A stretch of 64,000 nucleotides of DNA from Entomortierella parvispora (lineage: Eukaryota; Mortierellomycota; Mortierellomycetes; Mortierellales; Mortierellaceae): assembly GCA_963573315.1 (NCBI GenBank), contig OY752140.1, positions 3,100,001-3,164,000 on the forward strand. Direction: 5' to 3'. Shown here in pieces: positions 56,938 through 64,000 of the stretch. The notes beneath the pieces were generated by a model that saw nothing but the letters and a program-made list of their open reading frames with translations, did not search any database and was not told the DNA's origin. How positions within the stretch are numbered: position 1 is the stretch's first letter; every line of letters begins with the position of its first letter. The translations under genes and the position numbers were made by a program.

Positions 56938-57541
56938 ATGAAGTTCTCCGCCACCCTCCTTGTCCTCGCAGCTGTTGCTGCCCAGACCATGGCCGTCATC
57001 CCCGTCCCCGTCAACGGATGCAAAAAGACCGTCGTGGTTAAGCCCACTGATACCGGCTGCATTCAGTTCGCTACCGACAACCACATTACCTTCAAGCAAT
57101 TGCTCGACTGGAACTTGAAGTTGCGCACCGACTGCGCTAACTTGGACGTTGGAGGTAATTTTCCGGCGAATGAAAGCAATCTCTGAACATCTCTCAACAA
57201 TTCTCTTGTGGTCTTACCGTCTATGACCCTTTTCATGATTCCTAATACATACGATGCTTTTCTCATTCTCGTTCCTTTTAGCTCCCCTGTGTGTCGTTGG
57301 CCCTGACGCCAAGCCAACCAAGCCAACCGAGAAGCCAAAGCCCAAGCCTACCCAGAAGCCAAAGCCAAAGCCTACCCAGAAGCCAAAGCCCAAGCCTACC
57401 CAGAAGCCTAAGCCCAAGCCTACCCAGAAGCCCAAGCCCAAGCCTACTCAGAAGCCCAAGCCCAAGCCCACTCAGAAGCCAAAGACTAAGACTACCCAGA
57501 AGCCTAAGCCTAAGCCTAAGGCTACTCCCAACCGCCTTTAA
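56938..57541 (+). CDS. Secreted LysM protein with Lys/Pro repeat tail
   Basis: Exons 56938-57154 and 57282-57541 give 158 residues. The signal peptide [19 protein letters not shown] is followed by one LysM domain at about residues 27-75. It has [35 protein letters not shown] and ANLDVGAPLCV, with four Cys as in fungal extracellular LysM domains. The rest is a tail of about eleven KPKPTQ-type hexapeptides, strongly basic. LysM binds chitin oligomers and related glycans; secreted fungal LysM proteins can shield hyphae or hide chitin fragments from hosts. The tail may bind acidic polymers or span the wall (inference). The intron falls inside the LysM domain, before APLCV. AATAAA-like signals lie near 57613-57632. 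Confidence 0.88.
57322..57530 (+). repeat. 18-bp coding minisatellite (KPKPTQ units)
   Basis: Tandem AAGCCNAAGCCYACYCAG units, differing mainly at third codon positions, encode the Lys/Pro tail of the LysM protein. The tract is prone to length change. Confidence 0.85.
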
Positions 57542-58235
57542 AGAACTGGCACCATCTCCCTTTCTGGCTTCAAAAGAGAGATATGAGACTGGAGCTCATC
57601 TGCCAACCTGAAGATAAAATAAAATAAAAATAATCCAAATACCCTTTCTTTCATAACAAGAGAGATCAGCAATGTACCTCCTAACAATTTCAGAACTAAG
57701 AAGGAATGAATGCATCCAAGTTGCATGGAAGGGGGGACTGGAGTACATAGAGACTAGAGCATGTCGGTCGAATGGATACACGCGAACGCCACACCACGTT
57801 GTCGGACAACCGTGATCGAAATTTGGAATAAAAAAAGGGTAAAATTATATAAAAAAAGATTCCTGGAAATTCTTGGATTCCAATTGACATTTTGCCTTCC
57901 CACGCGGAGCAGCAGAACAGTTCGCATCCGTTCTCGTCCACTGGAAACGTTAGAATATCTCCTTTTTACTCGCCGATATTTCCGTGTTACTCTGGTTGTA
58001 AATACACGTTCTTGAGTCCTCTAGAACATTCTGTTAAAAAAAAATCATGGGGGGTAACTGATTTTGAGTCGTGTTCATCATAGACGAACAAGACGCGCCA
58101 TCTTGCCTCCTATTGTAAAGAAAAAGAGGGCGAGGTGCATGGAAAGACATAACTGTGCAGATATGACAGACTATGATAAGAATGTTCGTGATCAAATAAT
58201 ATCGGATGCTGAATGCAAAGGACAGACAGACAAGA

Positions 58236-58270
58236 CCCCCCCACCACCACCACCACCACCACCACCACCA
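58236..58270. repeat. (CAC)n trinucleotide repeat
   Basis: About ten perfect CAC/ACC units follow a short C run, in non-coding DNA. Confidence 0.85.
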
Positions 58271-58934
58271 AAGAGGCATCCAACGTAAAGAAAATTAACA
58301 ACTACGCCAAACTTTCCAACAAGCAAGGGCGAGCGGGACCCACGAAGTGGGATTTCCTTGTCTTCCCCATCTCGCGTTGTCCTAAATCACCAAAAAAGAG
58401 GCTGCAGGCAAAATGACGGGCGGAGCAAAACCTGCAGAGACAGAGTAAAATAAGATCGGCGACTGGGCATTTTCTGCTTTACGCCCAGCAAATGATATCT
58501 AACCCGAGAGAACTGTAGAAATGGTTGGCGAAATGGGCAAAAAAAAAGGAAAAAAATTAGGGGCGCGTGTGTAACATCAATATACGTGAATGTGACAACG
58601 AAAATAGATTGATATGCACCCTGGTGACCAGGCTGTGGGCTGTTGTTGATTATACCTGATGCAAGGGTCTTGATCTCGGCGCGTCGTAGTCGAGGTGGGG
58701 TCTTGGTAGAAGCATGGAGTGAGATGGGACGAAACCTCGCCCTATCCCACAAATAACGAATGTTCCAATGATTTACCCGTGGCTGGTATCGCCCACGCCT
58801 TACGCTCGCTTGGTTCCTTGTTCTATTGCAGAGACTTGACGCTTTCTCTGGGTCCTTGGGGCGAGTGCAATTGAAATATTTTCTTGCATTTTATTTTACT
58901 TCTTTCTTTTTTTTTTTTTGTAAAAAAAAACGCG

Positions 58935-58941
58935 TATATAA
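58935..58941 (+). promoter_or_regulatory. TATA box, Thr/Pro-repeat gene
   Basis: CGCGTATATAACGG lies about 105 bases upstream of ATG 59044, after a T/A homopolymer stretch; well placed for a core promoter. Confidence 0.65.
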
Positions 58942-59043
58942 CGGACCAGAATCGAGTCCCGTCTGTCGTTCCATCATTGCCTTCAAAGAAACATCCTCCC
59001 TTCACAAGAAATCACGACACCCTCTCACTCACCTATTGTTGCC

Positions 59044-59595
59044 ATGAAGTTTACTCTTGCATTTGTTGCCTGTGCTTTCGCGGCCAGCACCATTGCTGAA
59101 GCCAAGCCTATCGGCACTCCTCGTGAATCTGCGATCGGCACCCCAAGACTTTCTGGGCTACCTGACTATCCCATATTTACTGGCACTGCCGGACCTACCC
59201 GCGCTCCTAGACCTACCCGTGTCCCTCGACTTACCGACACTCCCAGACCCGATGGTACCACCATACCTACTGATACCACCGTACCTACTGCTACCACCGT
59301 GCCTACTGATACCACCGTGCCTACTGATACCACCGTACCTATTGGTACCATCAGACTTACTGGTACTCCCAGACCTACCCGCGCTCCTAGACCTACCCGT
59401 GTCCCTCGACTTACTGACACTCCCAGACCCGATGGTACCACCATACCTACTGATACCACCGTGCCTACTGATACCACCGTGCCTACTGATACCACCGTAC
59501 CTATTGGTACCATCAGACTTACTGGCACTCCCAGACCTGACGCTACCCCCAGACCTACTGGTTATGGAAATCCAGGCCAACAATCATACTTTTAG
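59044..59595 (+). CDS. Secreted Thr/Pro-rich repeat protein
   Basis: Single exon, 183 residues. A signal peptide (MKFTLAFVACAFAASTIAEA) precedes a mature protein made almost only of repeats. It contains PTRAPRPTRVPRLTDTPRPD blocks and runs of the hexapeptide PTDTTV, with no Cys. A 60-residue block is duplicated (about residues 51-110 and 111-164), the second copy missing one hexapeptide. Dense Thr in Pro context suggests heavy O-mannosylation and a wall or matrix role, but no family is recognised and there is no GPI signal at the C-terminus. Antisense and +1 frames are also open across the repeats, which is a by-product of repeat composition. AATAAA at 59777-59782. Confidence 0.8.
   Translation: MKFTLAFVACAFAASTIAEAKPIGTPRESAIGTPRLSGLPDYPIFTGTAGPTRAPRPTRVPRLTDTPRPDGTTIPTDTTVPTATTVPTDTTVPTDTTVPIGTIRLTGTPRPTRAPRPTRVPRLTDTPRPDGTTIPTDTTVPTDTTVPTDTTVPIGTIRLTGTPRPDATPRPTGYGNPGQQSYF
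59194..59535 (+). repeat. Nested coding minisatellite, 180-bp duplication with 18-bp units
   Basis: Block 59194-59373 is repeated as 59374-59535 with an 18-bp deletion; within each, CCTACTGATACCACCGTG-type 18-bp units are tandem. The near identity of the two blocks shows a recent duplication. Confidence 0.85.
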
Positions 59596-60451
59596 AGCTA
59601 CTTGCCTAACATGAGGAGATATAGAGGGAAAGTTTCCAGACGGGGCACACGGAAAATCGACTCAGCTTCTCCGTTTCTCTATTTCAGTCCACTAGATCTC
59701 TCCTCTAAGCCCAAGGACTTTATGATCTTGCATGAGGCGTGATCAAGGTAGCTTGACACCCTTGGACCCCTATATCAATAAAAGTCGGAAGAGGTCACCT
59801 TTAGATCGCTAGTGATTCTTATTCTTATTCTTTTTTTATTTTTATTTATTTATTTATTTTTTTTTTTGGCTTTTCCCGTCTCCGATCTTTAAGACGAAGG
59901 TATGCATGGAAGGAGATTCAATTGCAAGATAAGGCCACACTATCTTTATTTGCGTTTTGTTTGTTCGTTTTTTTCTCTATAAAGCCTTCTCAATTGAAGC
60001 AGCTTGGAAGACCTTAAAGAATGGTCTTGCGGTCGAAATTGATCGGATTTCATAAATGGGAAAGGAGAGAAACATTGGGCTATGAACCCACTCCTTCACA
60101 CATGATTGCCGATGAAGCCATGAAAGGAACAAGGTGGAGACATTTTGATTGTTAAAAGACGGTGGGCCATGTGAAGTAACACTATGAGGACCGAGCAATT
60201 GATGGGCGGGGCATTCGGAAGGCCTTTTGATATTTATAGTAACCCAGACGGCTCCTCTCAACCCCAACCTTCTGAAATTCTCCGAGCAAAAAAAGATTAA
60301 GAACAAGCGAAAATATATTTCGATTTCAACAGTCTAATTTGAAAGCACAGACCAGCTCAATGGAAAAGGCGAGCTGTTCTTGAGTTTACCTCTTTTCTTC
60401 GTTCCCGCCTGTAACGGATGAACAAGTCGCTGTGAAACATCTTGGTCTATC
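59596..60451. other. Intergenic, convergent 3' ends
   Basis: 3' flanks of the Thr/Pro gene (+) and the UBAC2-like gene (-). It contains AATAAA (59777), a TTATT-rich stretch (59818-59870) and otherwise featureless DNA. Confidence 0.55.
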
Positions 60452-62068
60452 CTATGAAGATGGTGCAGAAGCTGAGGCAGAGGCGGCTGGTGGTGCATTC
60501 GAGGGGTTTTCAAGGAGAAACTGCACAGCCCCATCAAGATTATTTGCAGAGTTGTTCAAGGCCGCTATTGCCTGGTCTTGAGTCACTGCTGGGAAGATGG
60601 CTTGTAATGTTGCAATCTGCTCCTCTGTTGGAGGGCGTGGTGTCCCCCCTTGTGGTGCACCTCCAGTTGAGAGTACGTCCAGGTACTCCTTTTAAAAGAG
60701 AAGTTGGTTAGAGTCTGATGAATTCTTTAAAGCTGCCCCCACGCACTCGAAAAACTTCTTACCCGCATTGCCTGTGCCGGTCTATCAGATGTCCTTGTTT
60801 GAGTGCGGTACTCTAAGGTCGTGGAAGTCGATCGAATCGCGGGAGAAGAAGAGAAGACAGGGAGCAAGAAACGCGAGGCAAATCGCATAACGGAAGGTGG
60901 AAATCTCCATCGCCTTGTCCCTGCCAGATCAGCCCTGTAGATCGCGCCGGCAAGGAGTCCACTTGCAGCCGAGGCTAGTGACCCTGGTGGGCACGACATG
61001 AGGAGCTATACGAATCAAGGCTCTGTCAGATTCGAGTTTACTGCTCTATCGTAACAGGCGCTCTACAGTGCAATCGACAACGCCCTTACCTGGGCAGCAA
61101 GGATGTACATGAACACCTTGTCGGTGAATGCGACCCCAAAGATTTTGAACTCGTAGGTGATGGGGATGAGGGTATAGTATTGGTAGAGAGCAGCAAAGAT
61201 GACCCCGTACGGACCTGCTGGCAAGACATTCAGACCCACGGCAGCACCGGTGACAAGGATCGCGACATTAAGAAGGGTGCATGTGATGGCAGATACAAAG
61301 AGAAAAGCCTAGAGTGTAGGATGTGTTGGAAGCAGATGTTTGTCAGTTGACGTGGAGAGAACGCAGACACACTGGCAAAGTAGAAAGTGGGGAAAGGAAA
61401 GGCGCAAACAGTACCGCATATTTGGAGGGGCCAAAGAGCCGCTCAATGACCCGCAAATGATAGATGATCAGTGCACCAAAGAGCAGCTCGGTGGAGGTCG
61501 AGAATGCAAAGTGCGACGTGACTAGCCGCCAGAACTGTTTCCAAAGAAGAGGAGAGAAAGGAGTGAGTTTTGACAAGAGAGAGGTAAGCGCGCGTGCGAA
61601 GGGGATAGAGAGGTGGGTCAGTACCTGATGGTGGTTGGTAAGGTGCGGCACGAGCTGGAGGTGGAAGCTGGTCTTTATTTGGTAGATGGACGCGAACAGC
61701 GACAGGCCACCGACGATCAAGAGCAGGGCCTTTGTGGTCGGGGCATTGTAGAATCCTGGCGAAGCAAAGCAACGAGTCGAGGACAAAGAGTATAGAGAGA
61801 GAGACGGTCAGTCAGTTGTCAGTCAGGCACAAGTCAAACAGACGAGTGATGGTGGTATAGTGGTGGTGGAGCAGCAGAGGGAGTGGAGCAGCAAAGGGAG
61901 TGAGTGGAGTGGAGCAGCAAGGGCGGAGGGAAGGCGAGAGAGAGAGAGAGTCAAGAGGACTCAGGATCGAGTCACATTCGACATGCAGAGGCAAAGGGAA
62001 GAGTGAGAGAGAGAGAGAAGAAGGAAGAAGGTTCGTGCTAGGCTACCAGAGGGGCCTGCGGCAAGCAT
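60452..62068 (-). CDS. UBAC2: UBAC2/Dsc2-like rhomboid pseudoprotease with UBA domain
   Basis: Six exons, 62068-62047, 61755-61625, 61534-61415, 61308-61090, 61005-60763 and 60688-60452, give 323 residues, all junctions in phase. The first exon has 22 bases (MLAAGPS). The membrane part resembles the rhomboid-like fold of UBAC2: GFYNAPTTKALLLIVGGLSL, FWRLVTSHFAFSTSTELLFG, RVIERLFGPSKYAAFLFVSA, then TDKVFMYILAAQ and ASGLLAGAIYR. No Ser/His rhomboid dyad is evident. The last exon holds a UBA domain at about residues 264-305 (EEQIATLQAIFPAVTQDQAI, ALNNSANNLDGAVQFLL). UBAC2 and yeast Dsc2 act with membrane E3 ligases in ER or Golgi quality control. Divergent from aspartyl-tRNA synthetase. Confidence 0.88.
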
Positions 62069-62406
62069 CGCGATGGATGACGGAGGAGGGAAGGAGGGAG
62101 GGAAGGGGGCGAGATGAGATGATGAGGACAAGGAACAAGAGGAACACGAAGAACAAGAAGAACAAGGAGGTGTGCTGCTCCGCCCATGGAAGGAGGGTCT
62201 CTCTCTCTGATGGCGGCGGCGGTCCACTCTGCCGTTTCTGTGAGTATAAAAAGAGGGCGCCCTTTCTATGTCCCTTCCTTCCCACAAAGACCTCATCCCT
62301 GCACGTGACTGTTACACGTCATAGAACTTTTTATTTATCTGTCCTGATCTGCCCTTTTACACACATCCTCTCTTCTACTCCCCATTCATTCATTCACTCT
62401 CCCACC
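62069..62406. promoter_or_regulatory. Divergent promoter, UBAC2-like / aspartyl-tRNA synthetase
   Basis: 338 bases between two starts on opposite strands. It holds a G/A-rich block (62080-62170) and a TATAAAAA at 62245-62252 oriented toward the synthetase, 155-162 bases before its ATG. The synthetase leader is CT-rich with a CACCATGG start context. Confidence 0.55.
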
Positions 62407-64000
62407 ATGGCCGACGCAGAGCAGATCGAACAAGTCACCAAGCAGGTCCAGGACGTCATCCTCGAGTAAGAACGCCCTCCACCCTGCAGCGCCTGCGGGC
62501 ACCTCCTCTCCCCGCCAAAGTTTTGTTTTCAGCTACCGAGCTTGTTGGTCCCGATTCACTGATTCCCTCCCATTCCTCTTTCTAGTGCTGAAGGCAAGCC
62601 CCTCTCCAAGGGTGCCCTCAAGAAGCTCGAGAAGGAGAAACTCAAGAAGGAGAGAGCCGAGAAGGACGCTCTTGCCCGCAAGGCTCTAGAGGAGGCCAAG
62701 GCCGCCAACACCCCTGTACATCTTTTTTAACCTTTTTTTTTTGCAGAGTGGAAAACCATACCGACTGCAGGAAGCATTGCTCATCCCATGAACCCATCTT
62801 CAACAATGTTTCTAGGACTGCTCCAAGGGCCTTTACGGAAAGAAGCCCATGAACCGCTCCGAGGATCGCCCTGGTAAGTCACATGGGAAAAACCACGTCT
62901 TTTCCTGTAACAGAAAAAAAATCTTTGTGGCCACATTCTAATCTTGCCATGGATCTACAAATATAGGTCTCAAGTACGAAAAGCTTCCCGATATTAATGC
63001 CGGCCGTGCTGGTGACAAGGTCTGGATCCGTGCCCGTGTGCAGACTTGCCGTCCTACCGGTAAGGATAACAAACTAGGATGCAAAAGTAATATTAGGTGT
63101 GATACACTCTTTCTGACTTTTACGTCTTAAATTTCATCTCAAGGTGGCAACATGTGCTTCTTTGTTCTCCGTCAGAACAGCAGCACTATCCAGGGACTCG
63201 TTGTCTGTGACAAGGAGACCATCAGCAAGCAGATGGTCAAGTTTTCTCAGGGAATTCCTACAGAGTCCATCGTGTTGTTGGAGGGAACTATCGCTGTGCC
63301 CAAGGAGCCCGTCACTGGATGCACTGTTCAGGATGCCGAGATTGCTATCAGCCAATTGTTCGTGACTGGCGAGGCCCAGGGTCGTCTTCCTTTCAACTTG
63401 GCTGATGCCTCTCGTCCCGAGACCGACTTCGAGAAGGAGGACGCGCAATTCAGCAAAGTCAGCTTGCACACTCGTCTTGAGCACCGTGTCTTCGATCTCC
63501 GCGTAAGTCTTCTTGATGCATTGCCATCTCTTTTGATACCAAGCTGTAGTCATTATATCATTATTCAATAGGACTGACCATTTATCTTTCTTCCTCTCAC
63601 AGACCATCACCAACCAGTCCATCTTCCGTATTCAAGCTGGTGTCTGCAGACTCTTCCGCGAATTCCTGGAGAAGAAGGGCTTCATGGAGATCCATACCCC
63701 AAAGATTATTAACGCTGCCTCTGAGGGAGGTGCCAACGTCTTCAAGGTCAAGTACTTCGACAGTAAGTCCTTTTCTTTTTTTTTTTTTTGAATATATATC
63801 TGATGGTCACAAACGGCGATAACTAATAGTTGGTTTATTGAATGTTTAGCTGATGCCTTCTTGGCCCAGTCTCCTCAGTTCTACAAGCAGATGGTTGTCT
63901 GCGGTGACTTTGAGCGCGTCTTTGAGATCGGCAGTGTCTTCCGTGCTGAAAACTCCTTCACTCATCGCCACATGACCGAGTTCATCGGACTGGATTTGGA
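62407..64000 (+). CDS. DPS1: Cytosolic aspartyl-tRNA synthetase (3' end outside window)
   Basis: Seven exons are visible: 62407-62465, 62586-62715, 62816-62873, 62967-63059, 63144-63502, 63603-63762 and 63850-64000 (open). They give about 336 residues of an expected 550. A Lys/Ala-rich helical extension ([20 protein letters not shown]) matches the tRNA-binding appendix of eukaryotic AspRS. An OB-fold anticodon-binding domain follows ([20 protein letters not shown], then [15 protein letters not shown]). The class II catalytic domain starts near residue 245: [20 protein letters not shown], then [23 protein letters not shown], and motif 2 [15 protein letters not shown]. It charges tRNA-Asp in the cytosol. 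Introns are short (about 70-130 bases) and all in phase. Confidence 0.96.

Larger units (their letters stand above)
57542..59043. other. Intergenic, LysM 3' flank / promoter of the Thr/Pro protein
   Basis: Contains the LysM polyadenylation area, a (CAC)n tract (58241-58270), and the promoter of the next gene with T/A runs and a TATA box (58935). A minus-strand frame at 58387-58752 ends near a GTATAATC donor-like site but shows no domain. No gene called. Confidence 0.5.

Noticed and set aside
57322-57530. Regular short repeats resembling a CRISPR array
   Set aside because: They are contiguous 18-bp codon repeats within a eukaryotic coding sequence without spacers; the same holds for 59194-59535.
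59057-59614. Second plus-strand frame (185 codons) and two minus-strand frames over the Thr/Pro repeats
   Set aside because: All frames are open because the repeat units lack stops in any frame. Only the 59044 frame starts with a signal peptide and has a TATA box at the right distance.

Overview
The window is nuclear DNA of a filamentous fungus, most likely an early-diverging Mucoromycota of the Mortierella group. Almost every gene is a single transcription unit. Most are split by short GT-AG introns, and each intron reported here was placed by conserved sequence running in phase on both sides. Protein types and style fit Mortierella and relatives: a frizzled-type 7TM receptor, a PTAR1-type prenyltransferase subunit, a C2 protein with an uncharacterised C-terminal domain, long Ser/Gln/Pro-rich transcription factors, small secreted LysM and Thr/Pro-repeat proteins, and pyrimidine-rich promoters with A/T homopolymers. 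The taxon is an inference; there is no rDNA or other marker. There is no operon, plasmid, phage or CRISPR structure, and I found no convincing tRNA or rRNA.

Layout. 1-13.9 kb: the 3' part of an AGFG-like ArfGAP gene (+), a C2-domain protein (-), a two-finger C2H2 transcription factor (-) and an AT-hook/zinc finger/PHD chromatin protein (-). 17.5-25.8 kb: arginase (+), a secreted Cys-rich single-pass membrane protein (+), MOB2 (-) and, divergently, a FYRN/FYRC protein (+). 27.5-41.2 kb: frizzled-like receptor, PPZ-type phosphatase, two more two-finger transcription factors and, between them, a small secreted protein whose predicted mature end is His (copper His-brace candidate), all on +. 41.2-47.2 kb is a gene-poor 6-kb stretch with long homopolymers that leads into a fourth two-finger transcription factor (47.2-49.5 kb). 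51.1-52.3 kb is a decayed SH3-protein pseudogene. 52.5-55.7 kb: PTAR1-like and SAR1 (both -). 56.9-59.6 kb: a LysM secreted protein and a Thr/Pro-repeat secreted protein (+). 60.4-64 kb: a UBAC2/Dsc2-like rhomboid pseudoprotease (-), divergent from cytosolic aspartyl-tRNA synthetase (+), which runs off the end.

The genes are not one pathway, but themes recur: membrane traffic and ER quality control (AGFG-like, SAR1, PTAR1-like, UBAC2-like), morphogenesis and ion signalling (MOB2, PPZ), cell surface and secretome (frizzled-like, Cys-rich membrane protein, LysM, Thr/Pro-repeat, His-brace candidate) and transcription/chromatin (four related two-finger factors, PHD protein, FYR protein). The most unusual items are the cluster of four related two-finger factors with a variant second finger, the frizzled-like receptor, the His-brace candidate, the SH3 pseudogene, a 252-bp inverted-repeat element and a set of homopolymers all 25-27 nt long.
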